A DNA stretch of 64,000 nt from Anaerolineales bacterium (GTDB lineage: Bacteria; Chloroflexota; Anaerolineae; Anaerolineales; UBA11579): assembly GCA_021463845.1 (NCBI GenBank), contig JAJTXV010000001.1, forward strand, positions 124,001 through 188,000. The letters run 5' to 3'. How positions within the stretch are numbered: the stretch's first letter is position 1; the number at the start of each line of letters is the position of its first letter. Of this stretch, positions 40,885 to 50,304 are shown piece by piece. The translations under genes were made by a program, and so were the position numbers. The notes below the pieces were generated by a model that did not search any database, was not told the origin of the DNA, and saw nothing but the letters and a program-made list of their open reading frames with translations.

Positions 40885-41181
40885 TTAGCCATGTTTCCGT
40901 TCGCTTTCTTCTATCGCCCGCAACAGCGCTTCTTCTTCCAGCGTCAGCAAGTACTCCTCCTCCAGCGTGCGCTGCGGCCGCAGCAGGATGTAGATGAGCA
41001 CCCCCGGGATGAACAGGATCACAGACAGCAGCACCGCCAGCAGCCGGCGGCTGGGCTCCCGCAGCCTGGCGGCCGCGTCCCGGTGGGTCCAATACACCAG
41101 GCTGGCCCACAGGGCCAGAACGAAGGTAGCGCCCCAGATCGTCAGGGCGGTGGCAAGCGTCTGCAGTGTGTTGGCGTCCAT
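40885..41181 (-). CDS. Small membrane protein, PLDc_N-like
   Basis: 98 residues from ATG 41181. Two membrane helices (LTIWGATFVLALWASLVYWTH and LLAVLLSVILFIPGVLIYILLRP) joined by a basic loop, then an acidic tail (TLEEEYLLTLEEEALLRAIEES). The second helix ending in IPGVLIYILLRP resembles the PLDc_N module found at the N-terminus of cardiolipin synthases and as small stand-alone proteins in Chloroflexota. The function is unknown. A TATAAT box ends 7 nt before the ATG. Confidence 0.75.
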   Translation of the reverse strand: MDANTLQTLATALTIWGATFVLALWASLVYWTHRDAAARLREPSRRLLAVLLSVILFIPGVLIYILLRPQRTLEEEYLLTLEEEALLRAIEESERKHG

Positions 41182-41188
41182 GCGTAGA

Positions 41189-41194
41189 ATTATA
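41189..41194 (-). promoter_or_regulatory. -10 box 7 nt before the start at 41181
   Basis: TATAAT, 7 nt, ATG; near-leaderless. Confidence 0.5.
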
Positions 41195-41271
41195 TGGATT
41201 TGGCCTGCACGCACTGCTCACTTCTGCATTCCAACTTCCGCATTCTCACTTGCTTTTGGCTTGCCGCCAAC

Positions 41272-41301
41272 AAAAACGGCCCGCACTGGGCGGGCCGTTT
41301 T
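41272..41301 (-). terminator. Terminator of rpsD
   Basis: AAAACGGCCCGC, loop ACTGG, perfect complement; T-tract on the minus strand. Confidence 0.85.
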
Positions 41302-41320
41302 GAGTTTCTGGGTTTCCGGG

Positions 41321-41920
41321 TTAGCGGGAGTAGTACTCCACCACCTGGTTGACTTCACAGATGATCGGCACTTCCTGCAGCTCCGGCAGGCGCACGTACT
41401 TGGCGGCCATATTCTTCTTGTCCACGTCCAGGTACGGAGGAATGTTGCCAATGCTCTCCAGCGCCTCAGTGAACGCCGGGATCTTGCGGCTCTTCTCGTG
41501 CACGGCGATCACGTCGCCCGGCTTCACCGAGTACGACGGAATGTTGATGCGCTCACCGTTCACCGTGATGTGGCGGTGGCTCACGAACTGGCGCGCCGCA
41601 TAGATCGTGCGGGCGAAGCCAGAGCGCAGCACCAGCGCATCCAGGCGCGATTCCAGCAGGGTGATCAACACCTCAGGCGTACGGCCCATCGAGCGCGAAG
41701 CCTTCTCCATGTAGCCGCGCATCTGCGCTTCACGAATGTTGTACTGGTGGCGCAGGCGCTGCTTCTGCAGCAGCTGCAGCTTATAGTCAGAGCTGCGGCG
41801 CCATTGGTTCTGGCTGCCGTGCTGGCCCGGGGGGTTCGGGCGGCGCTCCATGACTTTGATGGCCTTCGGGGTCAGGGGGATGCCCAGCGCCCGAGAGCGT
41901 TTAACCTTCGATTCCTTCAT
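41321..41920 (-). CDS. rpsD: Ribosomal protein S4
   Basis: 199 residues. Primary 16S rRNA-binding protein of the 30S subunit. Seen: ERRPNPPGQHG, the EAQMRGYMEKASR segment and the S4 RNA-binding domain ESRLDALVLRSGFARTIYAARQFVSHRHITVNGERINIPSY. The N-terminus is of the zinc-free type: the Cys knuckle found in many S4 proteins is absent and the protein begins KESKVKRSRALGIPLT. The gene stands alone, away from the usual rpsM-rpsK-rpoA operon, with its own promoter and terminator. Confidence 0.95.
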   Translation of the reverse strand: MKESKVKRSRALGIPLTPKAIKVMERRPNPPGQHGSQNQWRRSSDYKLQLLQKQRLRHQYNIREAQMRGYMEKASRSMGRTPEVLITLLESRLDALVLRSGFARTIYAARQFVSHRHITVNGERINIPSYSVKPGDVIAVHEKSRKIPAFTEALESIGNIPPYLDVDKKNMAAKYVRLPELQEVPIICEVNQVVEYYSR

Positions 41921-41987
41921 CTGTTTCCTTTACCTTTTCTGAGCCACCAGCCTACCGCGGAGCAGCCAGGCAGCCACACAGCCGCAA

Positions 41988-42016
41988 ATCATAACCAAAA
42001 ACCCCTTATTTGTCAC
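41988..42016 (-). promoter_or_regulatory. Promoter of rpsD
   Basis: GTGACA (42016-42011), 17 nt, TATGAT (41993-41988) on the minus strand, about 65 nt before the start codon. Confidence 0.6.
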
Positions 42017-42023
42017 CCCTTGT

Positions 42024-42100
42024 TTCCACAGATGAACGCAGATGCTTAGAAGAGATAAATCAGATTTCATCGTCTTTTGCATCAGTGTTTATCTGTGGAT
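42024..42100. repeat. CCACAGATGAAC repeat family, copy 1
   Basis: TTCCACAGATGAACGCAGAT and GTTTATCTGTGGA at the ends form an inverted repeat; CATCG and TTTTGCATC lie inside. A close relative is at 58871-58952. Confidence 0.75.
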
Positions 42101-42106
42101 ATGGCC

Positions 42107-42135
42107 TTGACAAATGAACGGATGTTCTATATCAT
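42107..42135 (+). promoter_or_regulatory. recA promoter with an SOS box in the spacer
   Basis: TTGACA (42107-42112), 17 nt, TATCAT (42130-42135). GAAC-GGAT-GTTC at 42116-42127 lies between them and matches the LexA/DinR box type known from Bacillus (GAAC-N4-GTTC). A bound LexA would block the promoter. Confidence 0.75.
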
Positions 42136-42170
42136 GACCTCAATATAGAACAAGAATTCTAGGAGACATA

Positions 42171-43256
42171 ATGGCTGCTGAAAAAGAGCACAACGACGAA
42201 AAGATCAAGGTCCTCCAAAAGACCCTCGGTGAGATCACCAAACGCTACGGCGAAGGCAGCATCATGCGCCTCGGCGAAGCCCACGGCATGGCCGTCGAAG
42301 CCATCCCCACCAGCTCCCTCTCCCTCGATATTGCCCTCGGGGTAGGCGGAATCCCCCGCGGCCGCGTCACCGAGATCTACGGCCCCGAATCCTCCGGCAA
42401 GACCACCCTGTGCCAGCACATCGTCGCCGAGGTGCAGAAGCGCGGCGGCACCGCCGCCTTCATTGACATGGAGCACGCCCTCGATCCCAACTATGCCGCC
42501 AAGTGCGGCGTAGATATCGAGAAGCTGCTCGTCGCCCAGCCTGACACCGGCGAGCAAGCCCTCGAGATCGCCGAAGCCCTCGTGCGCTCCGGCGCCATTG
42601 ACCTCGTCATCATCGACTCCGTCGCCGCCCTCGTCCCCCGTTCCGAGATCGAAGGTGACATGGGCGACGCCACTATGGGCATGCAGGCCCGCCTCATGTC
42701 GCAGGCCCTGCGCAAGATGTCCGGTGTCATCAAGCAGACCAATACCGCGGTCGTCTTCACCAACCAGCTGCGCCAGAAGATCGGCGTCATGTTCGGCAAT
42801 CCGGAGACCACCACCGGCGGCATGGCCCTCAAGTTCTATGCCTCCGTGCGTATGGACGTGCGCCGCATCCAGTCCATCAAGACCGGGCAGGATGTCGTCG
42901 GCAACCGCACCCGCGTGCGCGTCGTCAAGAACAAGGTCGCCGCGCCCTTCCAGGTGGCCGAATTTGACATTATGTATAATGAAGGCATCTCCAAGAGCGG
43001 AGACCTGCTCGATCTCGCCGTCAACTATGAGATCGTCGCCAAGCGTGGCTCCTTCTACAACTACGGAGACGACCGCCTGGGCCAGGGCCGCGAAACCGCC
43101 AAGGATTACTTGCGAGATCACCCCGAAGTAGCCGATGTCATCGAACAGCAGATCCGCGAGAAAGTCCTCAGCCAAGAACCCGTCGCCTATGCCGAGCCGG
43201 ACGAGTCCCTCGCTTTTGAACCCGCTGAAGCCGAACTCGAGGCCGTCGAAGCCTAA
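42171..43256 (+). CDS. recA: Recombinase RecA
   Basis: 361 residues. Strand exchange and LexA co-protease. Walker [11 protein letters not shown], the [12 protein letters not shown] start region, loop L1 and [15 protein letters not shown]-type segment, [20 protein letters not shown] (loop L2), and [22 protein letters not shown] are all present. The C-terminus is acidic as usual ([17 protein letters not shown]). AGGAG precedes ATG 42171. Controlled by the SOS-type promoter just upstream. Length is normal. Confidence 0.97.
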   Translation: MAAEKEHNDEKIKVLQKTLGEITKRYGEGSIMRLGEAHGMAVEAIPTSSLSLDIALGVGGIPRGRVTEIYGPESSGKTTLCQHIVAEVQKRGGTAAFIDMEHALDPNYAAKCGVDIEKLLVAQPDTGEQALEIAEALVRSGAIDLVIIDSVAALVPRSEIEGDMGDATMGMQARLMSQALRKMSGVIKQTNTAVVFTNQLRQKIGVMFGNPETTTGGMALKFYASVRMDVRRIQSIKTGQDVVGNRTRVRVVKNKVAAPFQVAEFDIMYNEGISKSGDLLDLAVNYEIVAKRGSFYNYGDDRLGQGRETAKDYLRDHPEVADVIEQQIREKVLSQEPVAYAEPDESLAFEPAEAELEAVEA

Positions 43257-43273
43257 TAAGAAAACTCAAGCGC

Positions 43274-43310
43274 GGAGTTTCGTCAGCGTGCGTAGCACGC
43301 TAGAAACTCC
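43274..43310. other. Long imperfect hairpin with GTA loop between recA and the next gene
   Basis: Inner stem AGCGTGC-GTA-GCACGCT (43285-43301); outer arms GGAGTTTC and GAAACTCC. It overlaps the likely start of the NBR1-type lipoprotein gene. Confidence 0.7.
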
Positions 43311-43839
43311 CGCGGCCAGGAAATTTACGGCGATCCGCAGTGCCTTCTGGCTGCTGATCGCCGTATGCTTCCTGGCCGCATGCAGCCGCAGCGTACTCCC
43401 CGCCGACCAGGGCTACTTCATCGCCCCCACCGTCGTGGGCAACTCGCAAGCCATCCTGCTTGAGACGCCCACCGCCATGCCCGCCACCGCCACGCCGGAA
43501 TGCGAGAACAATCTCGTCTTCCTGCGCGATGTCACCGTCCCCGACGGCACCCGCTTTGCCCCTGGCGCCCCGGTCGAAAAGAGCTGGGAGCTGCGCAATG
43601 ATGGCACCTGCGCCTGGATCCAGGGCTACGTCGTCGAGCTGCAGGCGGGCAGCATCGGCCTCGGGGCGGTGCCCCGCCACCCGCTGCCGCCCGCCCAGCC
43701 CGGCGAAAGCGTGGTGCTCACCATCCAGTTCACCGCGCCGAGCGAGCCGGGCAATTACCGCAGCCTGTGGAAGGCGCACGACTTTGCCGGTAACCCCTTC
43801 GGCGTCGGCTTCTATGTAGACATCACCGTTTCGGAATAA
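43288..43839 (+). CDS. Lipoprotein with NBR1-type Ig-like domain
   Basis: About 184 residues if started at GTG 43288; the frame is open further upstream inside recA, and the true start is uncertain because a hairpin repeat has landed here. A lipoprotein signal (FWLLIAVCFLAAC) is followed by a short Thr/Pro/Ala linker (TPTAMPATATPE) and one NBR1-like Ig domain (about 85-184): LVFLRDVTVPDGTRFAPGAP, KSWELRNDGTCAW, VVLTIQFTAPSEPGNYRSLW. This domain, named after eukaryotic NBR1, is very frequent in secreted proteins of Anaerolineae. Its ligand is unknown. The next gene follows after 2 nt. Confidence 0.8.
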   Translation: MRSTLETPAARKFTAIRSAFWLLIAVCFLAACSRSVLPADQGYFIAPTVVGNSQAILLETPTAMPATATPECENNLVFLRDVTVPDGTRFAPGAPVEKSWELRNDGTCAWIQGYVVELQAGSIGLGAVPRHPLPPAQPGESVVLTIQFTAPSEPGNYRSLWKAHDFAGNPFGVGFYVDITVSE

Positions 43840-43841
43840 CC

Positions 43842-44240
43842 ATGCGCGCCCCCACCAACGCCACCGCCATTGCATTCCAGGACACAATTCGCCAGCACGG
43901 CCTGCCCGGCGAAGTGGTCGAATTCGAGATCACCACCCGCACCGCCGCCGATGCGGCCGCCGCCATCGGTTGCCAGCTGGGCCAGATCGTCAAATCGCTC
44001 ATCTTCCGCCTGCCGGATGACGAGGCTGTCATTGTGCTGACCAGCGGCAGCAACCGGGTGGACGAGGCGCTGGTGGCCCAGGCCACCGGCGCCGCCCTCG
44101 GCAAAGCCGACGCGGATTTCGTCCGCAACCTGACCGGCTACGCCATCGGTGGCGTGCCGCCCTTCGGCTACCAGCACCCAGCCCATACGTATATTGACGA
44201 AGACTTGCTGCAATACCCGGAGGTGTGGGCGGCACGGTGA
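43842..44240 (+). CDS. YbaK/EbsC-family aminoacyl-tRNA deacylase, C-terminus short
   Basis: 132 residues of the YbaK/prolyl-tRNA editing family, which hydrolyses misacylated tRNA. Seen: the hydrophobic core AADAAAAIGCQLGQIVKSLIFRL with the conserved Lys, VIVLTSGSNRVDE, the GKADADFVRNLTGYAIGGVPPFGY motif and TYIDEDLLQYPEVWAAR. Family members usually continue for about 20 residues beyond the WAA segment (an AGTP loop and a last strand-helix). Here a stop follows at once and a family 1 repeat begins about 25 nt later, so the end may have been trimmed. Activity is likely but unproven. Confidence 0.82.
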   Translation: MRAPTNATAIAFQDTIRQHGLPGEVVEFEITTRTAADAAAAIGCQLGQIVKSLIFRLPDDEAVIVLTSGSNRVDEALVAQATGAALGKADADFVRNLTGYAIGGVPPFGYQHPAHTYIDEDLLQYPEVWAAR

Positions 44241-44264
44241 TCAAGGTGCATGGGTAACAGGCTT

Positions 44265-44294
44265 GGGGATTGCTTCGCTACGCTCGCAATGACA
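44265..44294 (-). repeat. Palindromic repeat family 1, half-element h
   Basis: GGGGATTGCTTCGC, TACG, CTCGCAATGACAG. No GCAT palindrome. Confidence 0.75.
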
Positions 44295-44307
44295 GACCAC
44301 TAAATTT

Positions 44308-44465
44308 GTCATTCCGAACGGGTTTATCAATCCACACCAGACTGCCGAACCCGGGTCAGTGAGGAATCCGTATAGGCGTATCTTCTGAAATTCACTCAGA
44401 CTGATTGCTGCACAAACCAACTGTTAACGGATTCCTCCTCGGCCTTCGGCCTCGTTCGGAATGAC
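44308..44465. repeat. Repeat family 2, full copy
   Basis: TTGTCATTCCGAACGGG, CCGAACCCGG, GAGGAATCCGT, then inverted ACGGATTCCTCCTC and TTCGGAATGACA. With the half-element and terminator it fills the 298-nt gap before ahcY. Confidence 0.8.
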
Positions 44466-44492
44466 AAGCAAGACACAACATGTAGCGAAAAT

Positions 44493-44522
44493 AAAAAGAC
44501 CGGCTTTTCGCCGGTCTTTTTG
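44493..44522 (-). terminator. Terminator of ahcY
   Basis: AAAAAGACCGGC, loop TTTTC, GCCGGTCTTTTT. Tracts on both sides. Confidence 0.88.
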
Positions 44523-44538
44523 TATTGAGTGAGCTGCT

Positions 44539-45804
<1,266 letters not shown>

Positions 45805-45833
45805 CTAACTCCATTCCTTTATATAGGTGCTAA

Positions 45834-46793
45834 TTATGCCAGTAGTGGTTGCAGCTTGCCGCCATCGTCGTAGTGCTCGCGGTAGCGAGCGACGAAATCG
45901 GTGACGGAGAAGTGGTGGGTTTGGGGGCCGGCCTGCTCGAGGCAATAGGTGGCGGCCAGGGAACCGAGGCGGCCGCTGGTCTCCCAATCGAGGCCGAGGC
46001 GGTAGCCGGTGAGGAAGCCGGCCCGGAAGGCATCGCCGCCACCGGTGGGGTCAACAATGGTGTCGGTCGGCACGGCTTCGACCCAGGCCTTGCCATCCTT
46101 GGTGTAGATGTCGGCGCCCTTGGGGCCGAGAGTGACGACCATGTAATCGAGGTGGGCCAGGATGGCTTTGTCATCCATGCCGGTCTTGTCTTTGACGAGC
46201 TCGAACTCGTACTCGTTCATGAACATGGCGTGGGCGGATTCGACGCCGGTGCGCAGGATGGCGCCGTCAAAGCGCACGATCTGCTGGCTGGGGTCGTAGA
46301 CATACGGGATGCCCAGCTCTTTGCACTCGGCGACGTATTGCTGCATGGCGCCAGGATCGTTGGGGGAGATGATGACCAGCTGGGGCGCGCCGCCTTTGAC
46401 GTTTTTGAGCGAGAGCTCGGTGGCGCGCGCCATGGCGCCGGGGTAGAAGCTGGCGACCTGGGCGTTGGAGCGGTCTGTGGTGGCGAAGTAGGAGGCGGTG
46501 TACAGGCCCTCGATGACTTCCATATTGGTGGTGTCCACACCGTGGTCGTTGAGGAAGGCGCGGTATTCGGCGAAGTCTTCGCCGACGGCGGCCATCACGC
46601 GGGGCTTGCCGCCAAGCAGGGCCATGGTGTAAGCGATGTTGGGGGCGATGCCGCCGCGGCGGCGGTCAAGTTTATCTACGAGGAAAGAAAGACTGATCTT
46701 TTCAAGGTGTTCGGCCAGGAGGTGCTCTTTGAAAAGCCCTGGGAAGGTCATAAGGTAGTCGTACGCTACCGAGCCTGTGATGAGTACATCCAT
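45834..46793 (-). CDS. PfkB-family kinase, probably adenosine kinase
   Basis: 319 residues from ATG 46793. Ribokinase fold: N-terminal MDVLITGSVAYDYLMTFPG, RRRGGIAPNIAYTMALLGG (substrate lid and first signature), and the second signature DPTGGGDAFRAGFL with the catalytic Asp. The DPTGGGDA form is frequent in bacterial adenosine kinases. Since it is cotranscribed with ahcY, whose product is adenosine, phosphorylation of adenosine to AMP is the likely reaction; this is inferred from context, because the family also holds sugar kinases. The longer frame to 46847 is rejected; an AGGT site precedes 46793. Confidence 0.85.
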   Translation of the reverse strand: MDVLITGSVAYDYLMTFPGLFKEHLLAEHLEKISLSFLVDKLDRRRGGIAPNIAYTMALLGGKPRVMAAVGEDFAEYRAFLNDHGVDTTNMEVIEGLYTASYFATTDRSNAQVASFYPGAMARATELSLKNVKGGAPQLVIISPNDPGAMQQYVAECKELGIPYVYDPSQQIVRFDGAILRTGVESAHAMFMNEYEFELVKDKTGMDDKAILAHLDYMVVTLGPKGADIYTKDGKAWVEAVPTDTIVDPTGGGDAFRAGFLTGYRLGLDWETSGRLGSLAATYCLEQAGPQTHHFSVTDFVARYREHYDDGGKLQPLLA

Positions 46794-46845
46794 TGTTACC
46801 TCGCCGGCGACAGGCCAAGGATTTGTGTCATGCGACATAACACAC

Positions 46846-46874
46846 AAAAACGCCCTCGGGTGTTCGAGAGCGTT
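46846..46874 (-). terminator. Terminator-like hairpin between the M23 gene and the kinase gene
   Basis: On the minus strand AACGCTCTCG, a 6-nt loop, CGAGGGCGTT (one G-T pair), then TTTTGTG. It lies about 80 nt after the M23 stop and about 50 nt before the kinase start, so it may end the first unit or act on the second. Confidence 0.65.
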
Positions 46875-46954
46875 CTCCCGCGCGTGGCGTACGCAAGTTT
46901 AGCATGGGGGCAAGGGATTGGGAAGGGTGGAAGGCAGGTGGCCGGGCAAGGAGG

Positions 46955-48070
46955 CTAATCTGGCATGCCTACCAGAGGCGGCTCGGCGGGCAGGTCAAAG
47001 CTATAGCCGTCTCTGCCCATGAAATGGAAGTAGGTCACCGCGCCGGGCTTGATCTCCACTTCAGTGCGCCACCAGATGGAATACAGGGGGATGGCCACCT
47101 CGTAGCGGCCGGCCGGCAGGTTGGTCAGCACCAGGTTCTCTTTGTAATACGGGTCTGAGCGCACACGGAAGCTGGTGAAGTAGGTGTAATTGGTCCACAG
47201 CTGGCCGGTATCCAGTGAGCGCACTTCGGTCAGCCAGTTGAGCAGGAGTTGGTTGCGCTCATTGCCTACGCGACCCACCAATACACCATGCCCTTCAGGC
47301 GGGGCAAGCCACAACTCGGGGTTGTAGGTGAAATTGGTGTTGTTGGTGCCGGCGCGCACCTCAAAATGAAGGTGCGGGCCAGTGGAGAGGCCCGTGTTGC
47401 CGGTAAGGCCGATCAGCTCACCCTGCTGGACGCGTTGGCCCACCTCTACGCTGACGCTGCTCAAGTGAGCATAGACCGTCCATATCCGCTCGCCGTTGTA
47501 GCCAAAATTGTGACGAATGACGATCGAGATGCCGTAGGGATCATCCAGGAAATAGGGTGAGTTATAGGTTTGGCCATAGCTGGCCCACACTATCGTGCCG
47601 TCGCCAGCGGCGCGCACGGGCGTGCCAGAATCCAGACCCACATCCAGACCCACGTGTGGTTCGCGGCGATTAGTGCCTGCTTCCTGCCGCACGCCGTAGC
47701 GCTGGCTGGGCGAATACAGGCCGAGATGGGCATTGGCGATCGGGAAAGTGAAATAGAAATGGTCGAACGGGCTGAGAGCCACCGGCGCCTGGATGGCGGG
47801 GAAACCGTAAGTGGCAGGCTGGGTAGGCTCCTGCAGTTGGCCGAGCGGGAAGGGCGCCAGCGTGGGCGCGATGTAAGTGGGCCACTCGAGCACAGGCAGC
47901 GTGCTTGTTGGCGGCGGGGTGGCGCTGGGCAGCACGATTTCAGTTTGGGTGGGCAGGGGAGTGTTGGTGTCCGCTGCGGCTGGGCTGGCGGTGGGCTGCG
48001 GTGTAGCCACGCAGCCCGCCAGCGTGAGGGCAGCCAGTGCCGCAAGGCGGAGAAGGCGGGCCGCGCTCAT
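46955..48070 (-). CDS. M23-family peptidase lipoprotein
   Basis: 371 residues: a lipoprotein signal ending LTLAGC, a long Thr/Pro-rich linker (about 22-60), and a LytM-type M23 domain (about 120-260) with HVGLDVGLD (metal His and Asp), HLSSVSVEVGQRVQQGELIG and GPHLHFEVR (HxH). All metal ligands are present, so it is probably an active peptidoglycan endopeptidase, or an activator of one, at the outer face of the membrane. The last 110 residues form an extra beta-rich domain of unknown type. It overlaps the PD40 gene upstream by 4 bp. Confidence 0.9.
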   Translation of the reverse strand: MSAARLLRLAALAALTLAGCVATPQPTASPAAADTNTPLPTQTEIVLPSATPPPTSTLPVLEWPTYIAPTLAPFPLGQLQEPTQPATYGFPAIQAPVALSPFDHFYFTFPIANAHLGLYSPSQRYGVRQEAGTNRREPHVGLDVGLDSGTPVRAAGDGTIVWASYGQTYNSPYFLDDPYGISIVIRHNFGYNGERIWTVYAHLSSVSVEVGQRVQQGELIGLTGNTGLSTGPHLHFEVRAGTNNTNFTYNPELWLAPPEGHGVLVGRVGNERNQLLLNWLTEVRSLDTGQLWTNYTYFTSFRVRSDPYYKENLVLTNLPAGRYEVAIPLYSIWWRTEVEIKPGAVTYFHFMGRDGYSFDLPAEPPLVGMPD

Positions 48071-49821
48071 GGCCGCGGGGCGCTGACCTGCTCTGCGCTG
48101 TAGAGCTGCAGCATGGCCTCGTTCCAGCTTAAGCCTTCACGCAGCGCGAATTGGTTGAACAGCGTGGCTGGGAAAAAACTGCGCCAGTTGGCCTGGGCGG
48201 GCAGCCGCTCAAAGCCGTAGTCTGCAGCCAGGGCGGTAAAGTCGATCCAATAACCTGAAGGCACATCTTCAGCAATCTGGCCGCCAGCTTGATAGCTGCT
48301 CTCCACGCCCGAATATCGCGCCGTGAAATCCCAGGGAGCATTGGTGAGCGGCTGCCCAAGCCCACCACTGGGCGCAGCCGTGCGCAGGTAGATGCGCCAA
48401 TAGGTTTGCCCGGCAACATCTTCTCTGACAGCAGACAACCAGCCCGCATTCAGCAGACCCGTGCGCAGGGCAAAGGCGCGGCCGGTAAGCAGCCAACTGT
48501 CGTATTGGCCGGGGGGCAGCGGTGTGCTGAGTGGCACGAGCGCGTTCTCAAGACTTGAGAGGGCATCCCAGCCCAGCAGGTGCGCAGTGCGCTGGCGCAG
48601 CGCCTCGAAACGAGCCGCAGCGGCGGAGCTGAGCGAAGGGTTGGGTGCAAAGGCATTGCTGAGCGGCACGGGCTGGAAAGACTCGACGGGTTGCGCCCAG
48701 GCCGCGTCTGGCTGGGCGGCCGCGGCGGCTTGCAGCAGCCCAGCCAGCGGGCTGGGCCATTCGCCGGCGGCCCAGGCGGCGCCGTGCAAGCCACCAGGCA
48801 GCGCTTGCGGCGCCAGGGCCAGCTCGCCTTCCAGCGTGTAGGCCGTCAAATAGTGCTCGGTTTCAGTGCTGACCGTGCCCATCAGTACATCGCCAGCCGG
48901 GCTCCATTGCGGCGCCTGGCCGCTGCCGACATAGCGCGGGGCGTTGAGCATGTCGCTGACATAGATGCCCCACACACCGGTTGAGTCCTGCTCGGCCCAA
49001 GCCAGCCAGCGGCCATCTGGCGACCAGGCGGGCGAAGCCTGCACGCCGCGCTCAGGCGCCAGCTGCGCAAAGCGGGCGGCGCCTTCCTGCTCCAGGTACA
49101 GCAGCCAGATGGCCGGCGCGCCGCCGCGGTCCGATACGAAGGCCAGCTGCTGGGCGTGCGGGCGCCAGGCGGGCGAATGATCGCGGGCAGGCGACAAGCT
49201 GACATACACAGGCTCCACTGAACCATCCAGCGGGCGGATGGCGATCTCCAGATTGCCGCCGTTGTCATGCGTATAGGCCAGCCAGCCATTGTCTGACCAG
49301 GTGGGTGAGCCGTCATAGGCGCTGTCATCTGTCAGCTGGCTAGTGATGCCGGTGGCGAGTTCCAGCAGGTACAGGTCCCAGTTGCCGCTGCGGTTGGAAG
49401 CGAAAGCCAGCAGGCCGGTTTGGGATGAGAAGGCTGGCGAAACATCATCCCACTGGCCATAGGTCAGGCGAGTGAGAGTTTGGCCGATGAGTTGGTGACT
49501 GAAGAGCCGCGCATAGCCGTATTCACTGAGGCTCAGCACTCGCAATCCATCCAGCGAGCGCCCGGCGCCGACCACCAGCGGCGCCGGCGGCACTGTGGGT
49601 TGAGGCGTATAGGTTGGCAGTGGCGTGGGCTCGGTTGCGGATTGCGTGGGTGTTGTAGTGAGCGCGGCGGCCAGGCCGGTTTGCGGCGCGCCGCCCGCGT
49701 CCAGCCAGCCGTTGGCGAAGATGTAGAGCAGGACAATGCCGAGCAGCACGCCGGCGGCGATGAGGCGCAGCCAGTAGCCCAGCGTGCGGCGCAGGGATGG
49801 AGGGGCGGGGTCAGAAAGCAT
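48067..49821 (-). CDS. Membrane-anchored PD40 (WD40-like) beta-propeller protein
   Basis: 584 residues: a cytoplasmic N-terminus, one membrane helix (LIAAGVLLGIVLLYIFANG), a Thr/Pro linker, then PD40/TolB-type repeats such as VSPAFSSQTGLLAFASNRSG NWDLYLL, GSPTWSDNGWLAYTHDNGG, HSPAWRPHAQQLAFVSDRGG and ASPAWSPDGRWLAWAEQD (about 110-330). The C-terminal 200 residues are different and not recognised. Propellers of this kind bind proteins or glycans outside the cell. Cotranslated with the M23 peptidase (4-bp overlap), so the two may act on the same envelope substrate. Confidence 0.82.
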   Translation of the reverse strand: MLSDPAPPSLRRTLGYWLRLIAAGVLLGIVLLYIFANGWLDAGGAPQTGLAAALTTTPTQSATEPTPLPTYTPQPTVPPAPLVVGAGRSLDGLRVLSLSEYGYARLFSHQLIGQTLTRLTYGQWDDVSPAFSSQTGLLAFASNRSGNWDLYLLELATGITSQLTDDSAYDGSPTWSDNGWLAYTHDNGGNLEIAIRPLDGSVEPVYVSLSPARDHSPAWRPHAQQLAFVSDRGGAPAIWLLYLEQEGAARFAQLAPERGVQASPAWSPDGRWLAWAEQDSTGVWGIYVSDMLNAPRYVGSGQAPQWSPAGDVLMGTVSTETEHYLTAYTLEGELALAPQALPGGLHGAAWAAGEWPSPLAGLLQAAAAAQPDAAWAQPVESFQPVPLSNAFAPNPSLSSAAAARFEALRQRTAHLLGWDALSSLENALVPLSTPLPPGQYDSWLLTGRAFALRTGLLNAGWLSAVREDVAGQTYWRIYLRTAAPSGGLGQPLTNAPWDFTARYSGVESSYQAGGQIAEDVPSGYWIDFTALAADYGFERLPAQANWRSFFPATLFNQFALREGLSWNEAMLQLYSAEQVSAPRP

Positions 49822-49855
49822 GGAAGTGTATTAAATCAAGAAACGGGCTGGCGGG

Positions 49856-50269
49856 CTATGCTTCGGGAATGGTGAAATCAACCGCATGCTCGTGAATAAT
49901 CTGCTTGGCTTTGTTGAGCAAGTCGCCCGAGCTGGCTTCGAGCGGGTTCTCGGTCTGCTGCGACTCAACATCGGCGTAGAACACGCGCGCCTTGAGGGTG
50001 TAGCGGCCGGGCGTGCGTGGCTGGCGCAGGTGCATAACAAATTCCATGATGTTGTCGATGGCCTCAACGACGCTGACGGTAGCCAGCGGCTGCCCGTCAG
50101 CGTTCACGATCAGGGCTTCTACATTGGGGCGGCGCTGGAAAGGGGTGATGTCCACGCGCACCTGGATGCGCTGGCCGTCGGGCCTCGGGTGGGCTTCAAG
50201 CTCGCGGATGCGCACTTCGTTGGGCGGCACGGGAGCTTCGCCGGCTTCGGTGAAGAAGATATCAGACAT
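49856..50269 (-). CDS. Hypothetical beta-sandwich protein
   Basis: 137 residues without signal or membrane segment. The sequence alternates strand-like stretches (IQVRVDITPF, VEALIVNADGQPLATVSVVE, FVMHLRQPRTPGRYTLKARVFY) that suggest an Ig-like or transthyretin-like sandwich, then a helical end with an acidic tail. I do not recognise the family. A TATAAT lies 10 nt before the ATG and the gene stands alone. The next gene upstream on the same strand is the copper ATPase, ending 36 nt away, so readthrough from it is possible. Confidence 0.65.
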   Translation of the reverse strand: MSDIFFTEAGEAPVPPNEVRIRELEAHPRPDGQRIQVRVDITPFQRRPNVEALIVNADGQPLATVSVVEAIDNIMEFVMHLRQPRTPGRYTLKARVFYADVESQQTENPLEASSGDLLNKAKQIIHEHAVDFTIPEA

Positions 50270-50304
50270 GATGGGCTGGATTATAGCGGGTGGAGGATTG
50301 CTCC

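Noticed and set aside
43135-43287. N-terminal extension of the NBR1-type lipoprotein into recA
   Set aside because: The extension is low-complexity Ser/Pro/Arg from recA in another frame, and the lipoprotein signal starts after it.
46794-46900. SAH riboswitch before the kinase-ahcY operon
   Set aside because: Only a terminator-like hairpin is visible; no SAH-riboswitch core could be matched.
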